Positions 34,080 through 46,923 of a stretch of 64,000 bases of DNA are shown here, one piece after another. Made by a program: the position numbers and the translations under genes. Each line of letters begins with the position of its first letter. Position 1 is the first letter of the stretch. The DNA is from Lycium barbarum (lineage: Eukaryota > Streptophyta > Magnoliopsida > Solanales > Solanaceae), in NCBI RefSeq assembly GCF_019175385.1, contig NC_083345.1, positions 121,523,657 through 121,587,656 of the forward strand, read 5' to 3'. The notes beneath the pieces were generated by a model. That model was not told where the DNA came from and ran no database searches. It saw only the letters and a program-made list of their open reading frames with translations.

Positions 34080-35645
34080 AGAAATTTAGTGCAAACCCAT
34101 ACTCAAAACCAAGAAAACTCAAATTAGGTGGCTGTAGTAAGACCTATAGTTCTTTTTGGAGCTTCTTACCTCGTAAGGGAACTTGCTAAATAAGAGGAGA
34201 AATATTTTTATTTTGATAGGTCAGTCAATAATTCTTCAAGATTGGCTGTATTTCACTATTTGTTGAAAAATCATTTTTTGCTTTGGTGCTGTGTATTAAT
34301 GTTAGAAGCTCACTGAAAGAAAGATGTGATGCTTATTAAACATCTGATTTTACAAAAAAAAGAAGAAAAGAAAAGAAAAGAAGAAAATAAATATAAAGTT
34401 TGCAACAACTACTATACCTAAAATTAGTAAGTCTTACCAAAAACCTAAAATTATTAAGTCTTACCAAAACCCTGTATCACCTATGTCTTTGATGTTTTGC
34501 TATTGCAATTCTATCATATTCTCTACTGCCAATAGTGGCACACTACATGTACCTTAAGTAATTTGCAATAATACTCAGTATAATAATGTTAAATGAAGTA
34601 TTGGTTATGTTCTCATTCGCTAAAAGAAGAATCCATTAGTGTTTGAAGATTACATTAACTCAAAAAATTTGGTGTTTAAAGTTCACATTACTGGCTTGAC
34701 ATTATTTATTGTTGTATCTTTTTTGCACTGGGAAATGTCTCTTTTGGCATACTAATCTATGTCCGGGTAGAACTCAGGTCTTTTACGAACTTATACTATA
34801 GGGTGTTGTTGTCACCCCTAAATTATACTAACATTTTCCATCTAAAAATGCCTTACAACGTCAAATGCGTGGAAAATAGCTTCACTCTCTTCAGAGCATA
34901 TAGAAACTTAAAAGTAAGGCAGAAACATCTATGTGGCATTTTACATTCAATTTTAAAATTAATCATTCTTATTTCTTATTAGCGACTTTGTGTTTTCTTC
35001 ACTCTTTTCAGAGTATTTCTTATTGCTAACAACAATGTTTTTTTTTTTTCTTCTTATTGTTGTACATCAATCAATCCTAAATTTATTTGAGCTATGCTAC
35101 CACAAAATCATAAAAAAGGAAGTGTTACACGATTTAGTCTACTTTTCTTTCAAATTTTTCCCAACTCCATGTCATTAATCCACATATGATAGAACCAAAA
35201 GAAAACATTTCAAGTAATAGAAGGTTAAATAGCTTCTAATTCACTTCCAGGAACCAGCTAGACAAGATACAGTAATTTGTGTAGGAAAATATATCAAACA
35301 AACCAACAAGAAGAAGCAAAAGGACTAGACAAGTATTAACTACAGCTCTCTTCTCAGCCAGTCCTCACAAATCACTCACAACAACAGCAAAAAAAAATAA
35401 AAAATGAAAAACCAATAAAAAAGATAATCAAGCTCCGCCTCGATTCCAAACTAGTTGGGGTCAGTAACAGATGAAACATGAGAACTCTCCGCGGATCATC
35501 CATCCTAGTACTATTCTCGCCCAAGCACATTTAAAGTTATGACAGGATCCGGTGCATAAGTGTTGGTATGATTCCATCCCTCAAAGATTAATTTTTACAC
35601 TGGCTATCAATCGACGACAACCTCAACTCAAGTACTTGTTTCATC
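34080..35645. other. Intergenic stretch 3' of AP2M, no gene seen
   Basis: The sequence is AT-rich with a short duplication of AAACCTAAAATTATTAAGTC near 34395-34460. The last few hundred bases before 35645 presumably hold the AP2M 3' untranslated region. Nothing else is supported. Confidence 0.4.
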
Positions 35646-38600
35646 TTAGCACCTTATCTCATACGAACCAGCTTTAGTGATATAACGAACCCACTCAACT
35701 GTGTTGTAGCCACTCTTCTCCCACACCTGCACAGAACTGACTTACATGAAGCAGATATCATACCAAAAGGAGACCGCTATTGAATCGTTTGGCAAACATA
35801 CCTTAAGAAACCGAACACGCAAACCAGATGCTGTAAACATGGGAACCTGCAAAGCACAAAAAAATCGTCATGAACTCTAGCGCCAATAGAATAAACCATT
35901 GTAAAATGAGGAAACATGCCATTGTCAAAATTAATTTCCCCACCCCACAAAAAACCCTCCAAAAGATCCATACAAGGGAAAAAGAAAATCATCAACTTAA
36001 GAGAACACAGTTATCAGGTCTCTCAGGAGGGAAAATATTTACCTGAAATTCCATTTGAATTGGCGGCCGAGTCAAGGACTTCTTCTCTGTGATTGTCGAA
36101 ATTAACTCAACTTCAGCACTCAATGTTGACTCAGTTTGTCCCGGAAACTTTCTTATCCTGCACCAAGTTGTCCATATTGAAGATCTATTTTTGAAGACGC
36201 TAGCTTTAATGCAAAAGAATGTACATTACATGATTAAGTAAATGAATACTCACTTCCAGACCAAACAGTCAATGGCTGGATTGTACTTTGCTTTCCCTGA
36301 TGTCACCTGGAAGTTCGTTTTTGCAGTTTGCTTTGGCACTGGAATTTTAATAACTACTCCAAGAGCAAACATTTTTGCACCAAACACACTCTTAACCTGA
36401 AAACAGTCGAAGTTAGCAACAGGAAATCATATAAACATAGATTGATGTTTCAAATCAAAATTCATTCCATATCAAACCTTAACATTCACTTCCATACGTG
36501 TACGGCCTAATTCTTTGATAGTTGGTAATACACGGAAAGGAAGATTTACTCCTTCAGTAATGCGGTACCTGATGATAAACACAGGTTAACAATTTCAGGC
36601 ACTATTATATAAAAGTATGCCCATGAATATAGGTATAATCTGAACCTCTTCCAAATCAAGTGGTGTACATATTTTGAGCTTAAAAAGCCAAACACAATCT
36701 TTATACTCCGGTCAATAAAGTTGGGATGAACTATGGAAGCTAAGGTTCAAATCTCCGTAGAGGTAAAAGAAACATGAGGTGATTTCTTCCCACCTATCTA
36801 AGCCTTGGCATACAAAGTTACCCAGTAACTGCGTCGGTGGGAGACAGCAAGCACCCAGTTAGTCGTGGTGAGCACAAGCTGGCCCAGTTAGTAGTATTAA
36901 TTTAGCGTTACATGAAATGATTTAAGGAAGTCCAGCATTTGCTACTGGAATAAAATGAGGAACCAGTACCACAGCTTCAGCCTTCTGGCTTGATATGAGA
37001 GAAAAAATAGAGCCCAGAAAACATATATATATAGGAAGAAGTATGAACTTACTTCATCAATTCAAATTCACCATCAGGCGGAACAAAGCTGACAGTCTTT
37101 TCCGAGTTGAATCTTGTCAAATTTACACACTGGTGGAAAGTAACATCATCGAGCTCAATAGTTTTACCACTGCACCACGCAGCAGAGAAACATCCTATGT
37201 TAACAATCAGAAATAATTAACTGTAGATGCAGCTGCTGAAACTGATAGGACCCAAACTGAAACTCCCTCCGTTTCAATTTGTTCGTCTTACTTTCCTTTT
37301 TAATCCGTTTCAAAAAGACTGCCTCTTTCCTCTCTTGGCAACTCTTTATTTCCAACATTCCACATAGCATGTTTAAGACCACAAGATTAAAAGCATTTTG
37401 GCACATTCTACATAACTTAGTTTAAGACCAGAAGATTCAAAAGTATTCTTTACTTTCTTAAACTCCGTGCCAACTGCCAAGTCAAGCAGACAAACAAATT
37501 GAAACGGAGGGAGTAGATAATCACATGTTTGAGAACAGTTAGCATTGAAAATCTGCAGATAAGCAGAACCAACTGAAAGAAGCAGAATGCAATGATTAGT
37601 ATCTATACTCTTTAAGGTAAATCAATTGAGGAGATGGATAACCTGGAATGATAATGCTAATTTTTTCCTTTTTGAGGAGATCAAATTTGGACTTTGAAAG
37701 AACTAAGTGTGTGTTTAGTATGGAAAACGTTTTCCAATTTTTCCATGTTTGGTTGGGGAAGATGTTTTGGAGAACACTTTCTTTAGAAAACAAGTTCCTT
37801 AAAAATGAGGAAAATAACTTCCCTAATGGCAGTAGGGAAATAAGTGGCATTCCAAGCTCATTATCTCCTCCAACCCTCCCCCAGTGCCCCTACCCCCCCC
37901 CCCCTCCGACCACCCCCGACCCCCATAGAGTTTTTCTATATTACATATAAATGCTCTTGGACTAAGATTTTTTGCTCAATTACCAAACACCAGAAAATAA
38001 GTAAGAAACACTAATTTTCCAAGAAAACATTTTCCTTTATACCAAACACACCATAAAAGATTCAACTTTCTCCAGGAAATAAATGGTTTAGATGAAACCC
38101 AGAGGTCACTAATATACAAGTGACCTTTCCTGAAACAGCTAGCTCAAGAAGTTGTGTCTACAGACAATTGTATGGATGAAACAGACAATTATTCATAAAA
38201 TACCTCTTAGTCGGACGGGACTTGAGCTGTGACTCTTTCTCGAGACCAATTTTATCATTTAAGCCCAACTTCAAATCAGGCATTCCGGAAAGGAAGCATT
38301 TCATGAGAACTTTTCCAGTTACATCACAACGGAGGACGCTACCTGCAAGCATAATATATTAATCGAGAACCAAAACCTGGGGAGAAAAAGGGCATCTACC
38401 GAACTACAATAAAAGTTCTACCTTTTGAAGACATAAGGAGATTAACACTCTCCACAATATCCAGAAATACCTGTTGAATATATAAACCTTCATCAAATGC
38501 TGGTATACTAGGGAAGATAAAAGATCACAGAAATTTTAAGAAAGACAGAGCCAAAAATAACCTCATTCTTCTTATAAACAAGACCCTCCCTGCGCCAACC

Positions 38601-41600
38601 GACCGCACCAGTGACTTGCAATGTTGCATTTGGAACTGGCCTATCTACATGCTGCAGGATTTTGTTGCATTGTGACGAAAAAAACAAATCAATGTTATAC
38701 TCAAAATTCATTTTTATTATGTCACTGCATGATATCCCTCATGAATGATTTTATTACGTAAATCAAAGAGGAAGCTTATTAAAAAAAAATAAGTAAATCA
38801 AAAAGATAGATAATGTTAAATCTATTGTTCAAATATTTTTTGTCATACTACGAAAGCAAGCATGGATAAAATAACTAACCTTGGATGAAAAGGATGACCT
38901 AACACCTTCCTGAGTAATGTAGAGTTTCAAGATTTCAGGTGAAAGATTTTGAGGGTAACCAAAATCCATAATTTCTGCAGTTTTAGACAAATAAAGGAAA
39001 TAATGATTACACTTTTAGACATAAAAACATGAAGCCAATACACATTGCACTCTGTGGGTTCTAAGAAGAAATTATTAACCTTGGAAGATATGTGTACTTA
39101 ACTTTTCCATAAACGGACTCGAAAGGCAACAAAGAATTGCCAATAGATGGTGTAAAATTTCTATGAACTGAAATGTTGGTAAACGGACACACTATAGGAA
39201 CAGATTCTCAATTGACTCTGTGCACCCCAGCATATAGTACTAATTAGGACTAAGAGATGCAAGACTAGCTAGTCAACTATGCAGAATGTTGAACATTTTT
39301 GGGCTGAAGGAGTAGACAGACCACCAGCCGCAAGTCAAGTCTTGCATAGAATGAAGTTGAAGAGAAATCCACTTTAGGATATCCTACCGAAATATTTAGA
39401 TATCACCAACTAGTGGACTTGATATCAGTAGAGGGTATGTCAAAGAGGATCCGTGCACCTGTCCCAGTGCTTTGAGCTGAAATTCTTTGAAGGATAAATT
39501 AATGATACAAAAATAGGGTCTCACCAAAGAAAACCAAGGTCAGTGTCCACGTACTTCTTTCCTTCCAATGATAAAAGAGGCTTCAAAGCACTCTTAACCA
39601 AGACCTACATATTATTCCACTATACCTAATTCATGCTTTGGGCAGTGTTGCCAAAGGCGTGCTTAAAGCGAGCTTAAGCCCTGAAGCGAGGTGCAAAACA
39701 TGTTGAGCGCTTCGCCTCACTTTATGGGCGCTCCAGTGGACGTCATCAAGGCTTTAAGGCATACTTTTCCTTGCCAATTAGTGTAACCCTAAAGATGCGA
39801 CACTAAACAGCTGATATTTCACTTTACTGTAAAGAATTTTCAATTTCTTTGTCCATATATTTGTTATTCATGCTTATTGATTATTAATCTTGGGAGTACA
39901 CATACGTAATTGTATTTTTTTCTCCATTTGCACCTTATTTCATTAAAGTCCACGCTATATTTGCGCTTTACGCTTAAAGGCCCAAGGATCTTAGAGCTTT
40001 TTTGCGCTTTTCCCTTTTGATAACACTGGATTTGGGCCAGAACGCTGCTCTCAAAATTAGTCATCTTATATACACACAACCCCATGTTAAAGCCAGACGA
40101 AATGGAGCATAGGCAACCATGGTCTATGAACATTACAAGTCCAGAGGCGGGTCCATGATTTAAAGTTCATGGGTTCCTATAGTGACTTCTAGCTAATATA
40201 CGATAATAATTGGGTTCACAGTTAAATTTTTTATAAATATTTAGTGAATATTTTGAAACATATACAGGATTTTAAGCAAAAGGTAATGGGTACCCGTGAA
40301 CCCGCACGGAACACTCTGGATCCGCCACTGATTACAACAGCTCACTCCAACCAAGTTTATCAAGAAGCACACCGCCTATTACACCTATTAGTCAGTATTC
40401 ACTTGGAGATCGGGAGAACAATCACAAAAAGTTAACATTACTACCACAAAGAATGAACAAAAATAACAAAAAGAAGTTATTTCGTAGAAAAGGTTTCCAT
40501 TGTCAAACCCTGATAAAATGTCAAAAACTAAATAATCTCTGCAAGGCTTACCGTCCAATAGCTCGTAAATCAAAACAAAGTTATTGCGGATGGCATCTTC
40601 ATCAAAGGCACCACCAAAATAAGATTTGAATAATGTAACAGCCTGCATGAGAATTGGAGATTGCAGTTTTATTATTCTGGTGGTAAAAAGAAAACACTGA
40701 CAGAATAAACACACATTTATGCAATAAAGTCATGGTCATGAGCATGACATTATGTTTCTCACCTCCATTTCTTAGGGAGTACCAGGAAAGCTTATTAGAA
40801 GAAAGAATATACATATAATTTGAGGAAAAGTGTGCTAATTGCATTAATTCAATACAACTTTTTTATAACCGTGGTGTTCGGGCAAGCTTGCGCGCACCTT
40901 GACTAATGTCAATTCAATATAACTAAAACATTGGAAACCAAGATACTGGTCCTGAAATGCTACTAATCCATAAGACAAATACATATAACTGCTCATTTGA
41001 AACAGATTTCCTTTTAATAACAATAAAAGGCTATTATTATCTCTTTAGTTGAACCTAAAAACCAAAGATAGCACGAGTCAGCTAAATGCAGAGGAAGTAA
41101 CCAAAAGTAAAAAAAGGGAGAAAAATTAGAGAGAACTACTCCAACTATATTACTCAACAAAATGACGCCCGTCCTCCACTTAACAACAAGAACCCGATGC
41201 CAAGAGAACAAAAATCTACCTTCTCCACTTACTCCAGAGAGAGAGTGAGAGAGAGCGCAGAACGTAAAAGCTTTTGTCACAAACAAATAACAAGCAGTGG
41301 TTGAGATCAAAATCATCAGTCAGAGTGCAAGTATGACTATAATAAGTAATAGAGTTTTACCTCAACAACAAACTTGAATATTATTCCACTATACCTAATT
41401 CATCTCTATAGACATGCTTTGGACCACATAATGCTGCTCTCAACGTTAGTCATCTTAAATGCACACGACCCCATGTTAAAGCCAGACAAAAAGGAGCATA
41501 GGCAACCAGGGTACATGAACATTACAACCAGAGGCAGATCCAGGATTTAAAGTTTATGGGTTCCTATAGTGACTTCAATTTAATATACGATAATAACTGG

Positions 41601-44600
41601 GTTCACATTCAACTATTTCGTGAATATTTTAATACATGAGCAGGATTTAAAGCAAAATCTATTAGGTTCCCGTGAACCCGCATGGAACACTTTGTATCTG
41701 CCACTGATTACAGCAGCTCACTCCAACCAAGTTAATCAAGAACCACATTGCCTATTACACTTATTAGTCAGTATTAATTTGGAAACAACAGCTACATATC
41801 TCACTGGGCCTTCCCTAACTTTTGCTTTCTGCCTTATCCTCACACAAGTACTTTATCCAACTTTCATTACATGTTATATTGTTCCTCTCCAAATTGAGAA
41901 GGGGGAAGGAGCAGGGGGAGAACATAACACAACAACAACAAACCCAGTGTAATCCCACAAATGCAGTCTAGGGAGGGTAGTGTGTACGCAAACCTTACCC
42001 CTACCTTTGAGAAGGTAGAGAGGTTGTTTCCGATAGACCCCCGGCTCAAAGACACATAGAAAAACACATTTACGTAATAAAGCCATGGTCATGATATTAT
42101 GTTCCTCACCTCCATTTCTTAGGGAGTACCAGGAATGCTACTCCAGAAGAGATAATGCATTACAGTTGAGGAAAGGTGCGCTACTTCAATATAATTAAAA
42201 CATTGGAAACTAAGAAACTGGTCCTGAAATGCTACTAACCCATAAGACAAACACATAAAACTGCTCATTTGAAACAGGTTTCCTTTTAAGAAAAATAAAA
42301 GGCTATTATTATCTCTTTAGTAGAACCTAAAAAACAAAGATAGCACAAGTCAGCTAAACGCAGAGGAAGTAACCAAAAGTAAAAAAGGGAGAAAATTTTG
42401 AGAGAACTACTCCAACTATATTAATATTACTCAACAAAATGATGCTCGTCCTCCACTTAACGACAAGAACCCGATGCTAAGAGAACAAAAATCTACCTTC
42501 TCCACTTACTACAGAGAGAGGAGGGAGAGAGAGATATAACACATGAAACCCTTCATTGCAAGCAAATAAAGAGCAGTGATTGAGACCAAAATCATCAGTC
42601 AGAGCGGAAGTATGATTCTAATAAGCAATAGAGTTTTACCTCAACAACAAACTTGAATGCACATGCAACATTTGCATTGCTGCTAACAACAATCACAATA
42701 TAGACATTGCTAATTCTCATGTACAAGAAAGAGCATCCTCCAATCTGCCGGACGGGACATGTACCAAGTTCTTTTGACTGCATTATATGCATCCTGAAGG
42801 CATCAACCATATTTCCCCTGGTAAAATTTAAAAAGGTTCAAAGTTAAAATGAAAAATATAGCAGAATGATGTAGAAACTGACTTTTTTATCCAGACAGGC
42901 AACATGATGTATTGAATTCAAATGCATTTTATTTGAAAGAGGAACTTAGTTTGCTTCATACAAACACAAGCATTAAGTAACATGACAACCAACGAGAGAA
43001 GTAAATATAAGTTATTTAAAGTACTTCTAGTGATGGCATAGGAAGCCAAATGCTCAAAGCAAAGACTTTGACAGATAGATGCTACAAAATGATCAAAATT
43101 TCTGCATTAACAGGCTACGAAGCACATCTCAAACGTGAACATTTTTGTATTAGATACAGAACTGATATGCAGGGGACAGAGGAACCAGTTGGACGTGTTT
43201 GACCATAGATAAATCATGATGAACTAAAAACATTTTCTCTACTTCCTGAAGAGGCAAGACTAAAAGAGATTCTGAACTTTTGAACGGTGGGTCATACTTG
43301 AGAAACAAGAAACAAAGAAGAATATTGAGCCTCCATTACTATATTAAGAAATCCATAAGCATGGCAATTAGTTAGTTACACTGGCCCAAACGAAATGACT
43401 TGCTATGGTTTTTCCAGTCAGTTTGATGAATAAAAGATATGAAAGTAGAAGGTCATTAATCTTTTTGATAGTAATCAGAAGAGAAAACCTAGAAGATGCA
43501 AAGATTTGCATTTCAAGAGTGTCTATATGTAACGACCCGCTAGGACGTTAGGAACGTTTTGACCATTTTACCCCTGGCAGTTCATTTCCGAGACTAGAAG
43601 CGAGTCTAGTGAGAACTTAAAGATTTAGAATTTCAAAGCAAAGGCTTGCGATAGTATTTTGTGCACTTGTTTGAAAACTTGTTTTATTTCCGTTGGGGGT
43701 TTACTTAGTGAATTAGACCTCTGTTGGGGATTCCGAGGCCACGAGTGAGTCCGTAGCGGATTTTTTTCTTATGTGTCCATGTCTGGTTTGTGTGTGTAGG
43801 GCCTTGGATTGATGTCGGGATTTTGGATGGAAACTTGTCGAAAAACCAGAGTTTCTGGTTCTGATGCGACGGTGGGGCGCCAGTCGCCGCCGCGGGGATT
43901 GCGGGTTAATAAGGTCCAACACAGCGGTGGGTCAGACCGCTGCTGCGAACATAGTGACCGCTGCAGCAGTCGACGGGTGACAGAAACACACTTTTATATT
44001 ACTGAATTCCGAGTCATTAACCACATAACACCAAAAACAGTTCCCAAGAAAGTGAGAGGCAATTTTCTAAGGCTAGGGTGAAGTTCTTCTTTGAAGGTAA
44101 GTCCTAACCCTTTTCATTGTTCATTCCCTTATCATCTTTTAAGTTCTTATGCTAGTTAAGATTCTTTAATGGTGAATGAAAAGACTAGAATACTAGAATT
44201 GTTAAACCCTAGAACAATTGACGGGTTGTTGATTTTATTATTGTTTAATCATCTAGGAGGGTGGGTAATCACCTTCTAGGAGGGGAAATTGGTTAATTGT
44301 GTTGGCAATTGTGTATTGAGACTTAGGGTTCCAATAATAAGGGGGACTTTGGACTAAAATTTGTTTTGGAAAGATTAAATTGATTAGAAACCCATAAATT
44401 GGAAGATTATGATTGTTGGGATTGAGAGTATGATAAATTTACCATTTAATGATGGTTTCACCATTCAAAAAGGGTAGAAGTAATTGGGTCTTCTTCCCCA
44501 ATGTTGTCCCTATATTTGTTAGAAGGTCTATTGCTTACTTAGCATTATATTGCTAGACTTTGACCGTTCTGAGATGCTTCGGAAACAGAAGGCTCGTGTG

Positions 44601-46923
44601 GAGTAGTTCGTGGCTCCTGTTCTGCATTCGAGGTAGGTTACCCGCTTACTTTAGTTAGACTTTGATTAGCGAAACGTATATAGTATAGAATTGATGGGAA
44701 AAAGCATGATTAGGTCTTCAGACACGGTGTTTGGTTGGATTATTATCTAGGTTGGTATGAATTATGATTATGTGGGCTTGTCGCCATTACTTTATGTACT
44801 GAAACCTGAGGTGTATTTGCTGTGATATGAGAAGGAATGAGTCAATTTGATTGTGATGGTTGCATATCCTTGCTATTGTTGAGTGATTTATCTGAGTCTT
44901 GTTATGACTTGTGGCATGGTGCCTTGTATTCATTGACCTTGATATTATGGGCTAATCATGTTCCACATGGACTGTTGAATTGGAAATACGTTAAGACTCA
45001 TATTGTGATCAAATAATGAGATTAGACTTGAATTGGATGAGTACTTGTGATAAGGCACGAATGAGATCTTGATTACGATTTACTGATGGTAACGATATTA
45101 TGCAAGATTTGATATAACTTATGGTGTTTGTGATCCTCATAGCATATTCATTTGCATTCATTGCACTGATTTCTCATTCCTGCATTCATCCATTCATACA
45201 TAATGGAAATAGTTCAGAAATGATTAATGAAAGACTTATGGCAACTGTGAAAGAAAATGGAACACTTTGGGGACGCCAGACTTAGTTGTGAGATGTGCTT
45301 GCTAATAGTGGAAGTAAAAGGTGTCATAGGCTCTTATGTTGATCGAGAGGATTTGTATAATCATCCCAAGGATGAGCTATCCTATTATGGTTATGGCATT
45401 GTGACTTGCACTTTCATTGGCATTGATTTCATTGAATAATCATGCTTACTTTGACTTGATATTTCATCTTGAAGTTCTAGACTTGAACCATATTTTGAAT
45501 ACTCATTTTGCATACAACATCTGTATAAAGGCACATCTGACAGGGGGTGAGGATGTGTCCTATCCTGATACATGTATATAAGGCACATTTGATATGGGGT
45601 GAGGATGTGGCCTGTTGTGAACTCGTGATTCGAGGTTTGTTCCGGAGCGAGGGGTACATGGACATTGCGGGTCCCCCATGGGTCATGACCATTGTGCGAA
45701 AATAGCCTTTAGCATGTGTGTACAGGTTTCAGGTATTCGACCAGTGCATTGCATTGCGCATCATTACATATTATCATGCATCATCATACAACTCTTTATT
45801 TCTGATTTGGTATGGTCGGTTCGTATTATTATGGTGGCATGGATCGGATTATAGACTGGGTTAGACTGTCGGGTAGTGACTCTGCCTTGGTCAGAACTTG
45901 GGGTGTGATTATCGATTGAGATTATTGTGATAAGACAAACTTGTGGTTTAGAAGCTTCATCTCAGGTGGTGATTCGGTTATAGGATATTTTGTGAATTGG
46001 TTTGAGTACTATGTGCTTTCCTGCTTATCTTGTTGATTTTATGCTTATATGCGTGAACTAATCTTAGTCGGCCTATGATGCTTACTCGGTACGTGTTGTT
46101 TGTACTGATGCTACTCTTGTTGTACTCTTCTTTTGAGTACAGAGTTTGTTACTAGTTCCAGCTCCTATCGTCAAGAGTGATCCGAGTCTACTTGATAGAG
46201 ATTCCAGGGTGAGCTTTGGCTAGATCCGCAACCCGGAGACTCTTCCTTTGTATATAACTGTCTATTTTGTATTCTCGGAGGGGAGCCTTGGCGTAACTGG
46301 TAAAGTTGCTGCCATGTGACCAGGAGGGACCCTTGTGGTCCGGCCCTTCCCCGGACCCCGCGCATAGCGGGAGCTTAGTGCACCGGGCTGCCCCTTTTGT
46401 ATTCTTGAGACAGATTGTTATACTTGAGATTTTTACTTTATATCAGACTTGTATCTCGAAATAGTGACTCTTATACTAGTCCAGACCAGATTTTGGGGTT
46501 GTTATTACTTCCGCATTTACTATCTATATGATTCGAATCTGTCAGCTAAATTATTGTCTATTACCGCATAATTCTTACAAATGATTAAAATGACTTGGGA
46601 ATGGTTCGCCTACTTGGGGTACAATGTAGGTGCCATCACGATTCACGAATTCGGTCGTGACACTATAACTTTCAGAACTTGGTCAGAAAAATTATGTTTC
46701 ACAGCTAGCTTAAGAAGAATGTACAGGAAATTTATAGACAGATTAGCAAATACTTTGCTTCATTATATTACGAAAACTTTCTAGCAGCATACTATACCAC
46801 AATTAATTCATCAAATTTTGAAGAAAAAAGAGAAACATACCCAACATCGTCACGATAAAGGCGATTAATAAGAACATCGCCACGGAGATTTAAAAAGTAT
46901 ATTGCTGAAGCCGATACTGGCAT
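35646..46923 (-). CDS. AP2M: AP-2 complex subunit mu (clathrin adaptor mu2)
   Basis: Thirteen exons on the minus strand: 46923-46841, 42817-42640, 40642-40552, 38974-38880, 38651-38562, 38470-38422, 38342-38204, 37169-37053, 36568-36478, 36396-36254, 36157-36043, 35846-35802 and 35726-35646. Every intron is GT-AG and phases close to 438 aa, the same length as the Arabidopsis protein. The N-terminal longin-like domain begins [18 protein letters not shown]; the C-terminal mu-homology domain runs from about 170 to the end, [16 protein letters not shown]. By alignment to mammalian mu2, the phospho-threonine site is in [15 protein letters not shown] (T163) and the YxxPhi pocket residues are D183 (VFLDIVES) and W424. 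Mu2 selects tyrosine-motif cargo at the plasma membrane for clathrin-mediated endocytosis. No lesion is seen despite long introns full of transposons. Confidence 0.98.
37263..37513. mobile_element. Stowaway-like MITE in AP2M intron 7 region
   Basis: CTCCCTCCGTTTCAATTTGT and (inverted right end) CTCCCTCCGTTTCAATTTGT are perfect inverted repeats over 20 bases. TA follows the right end but AA precedes the left, so the left flank has changed. It lies just upstream of the exon 8 acceptor at 37169 in the gene's sense. Confidence 0.8.
37705..38055. mobile_element. MITE in the AP2M intron between exons 7 and 8
   Basis: GTGTGTTTAGTATGGAAAAC at the left and TTTCCTTTATACCAAACACAC at the right are inverted repeats. 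The interior has mirrored TTTTCC/GGAAAA motifs and a C-rich tract near 37890-37925. No transposase is present. Confidence 0.65.
39643..40028. mobile_element. hAT-like MITE, 386 bp, absent from the duplicate unit
   Basis: The ends CAGTGTTGCCAAAGGCG and (inverted) CAGTGTTATCAAAAGGG match. Flanks GCTTTGGG (39635-39642) and GATTTGGG (40029-40036) form an 8 bp duplication with one change. The parallel site in unit B near 41417-41440 lacks the element, giving an empty-site comparison. Confidence 0.85.
40142..40330. mobile_element. hAT-like MITE, CAGAGGCGGATCC family (unit A copy)
   Basis: It starts CAGAGGCGGGTCCATGATTT and ends GGATCCGCCACTG. ATTACAA-type sequence flanks both sides. The same element occupies the matching place in unit B, so it was present before the duplication. 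Confidence 0.8.
40859..40910 (-). mobile_element. Truncated SINE with 13 bp duplication
   Basis: TTTATAACCGTGGTGTTCGG begins a short piece of the same SINE family as at 17478-17597. It is flanked by AATTCAATACAAC (40846-40858) and AATTCAATATAAC (40911-40923). Unit B has the uninterrupted site near 42184-42195. Confidence 0.78.
41529..41706. mobile_element. hAT-like MITE, CAGAGGCGGATCC family (unit B copy)
   Basis: It starts CAGAGGCAGATCCAGGATTT and ends ATCTGCCACTG, with 8 bp flanks ATTACAAC (41521-41528) and ATTACAGC (41707-41714). It is the duplicate of the element at 40142-40330. Confidence 0.8.
41928..42055 (-). mobile_element. RTE LINE, tail-only insertion
   Basis: In reverse order it has CAACAACAACAAACCCAGTG, the GGGAGGGTAGTGTGTACGCA block and the CGATAGACCCCCGGCTC block. 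These form the last 120-130 bases of the LINE family. It lies only in unit B of the AP2M intron duplication. Confidence 0.8.
43528..46662. mobile_element. Solo LTR (Ty3-gypsy type) in AP2M intron 1
   Basis: It starts TGTAACGACCCGCTAGGACG and ends ATTCGGTCGTGACA, flanked by a perfect 5 bp duplication CTATA (43523-43527 and 46663-46667). It is 3135 bp with no gag-pol. Open frames within it (for example around 43809-44081) have no recognisable domain. A SINE is nested near its right end. It adds 3.1 kb to intron 1 of a gene whose exons remain intact. Confidence 0.93.
46276..46394 (+). mobile_element. tRNA-type SINE with internal deletion, nested in the solo LTR
   Basis: It begins GGAGGGGAGCCTTGGCGTAA, with A box TTGGCGTAACTGG, and ends GTGCACCGGGCTGCCCC. 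Flanks are a perfect 11 bp duplication TTTTGTATTCT (46265-46275 and 46395-46405). Between CCAGGAGG and GACCCTTGTGG the usual middle part, with B box and RTE-like GTACA block, is missing, so the copy is about 120 bp. Confidence 0.85.

Larger units (their letters stand above)
39609..42658. repeat. Tandem duplication within AP2M intron 2, copying the exon 2 splice donor
   Basis: Unit A (39609-41378) and unit B (41379-42658) both start ATTATTCCACTATACCTAATTC and end GAGTTTTACCTCAACAACAAACTTGAAT. Unit B's end is the real 3' end and donor of exon 2 (42640); unit A's end is a duplicate of the last 19 exon bases and donor, at about 41360-41378. Long parallel blocks occur between them (for example TTTCTTAGGGAGTACCAGGA). 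Exon 3 (40552-40642) exists only in unit A. Confidence 0.88.

Noticed and set aside
43713..44081. Frames of 69 and 90 codons in the second solo LTR
   Set aside because: Both are inside the LTR, have no recognised domain, and are on opposing strands over the same GC-richer patch.
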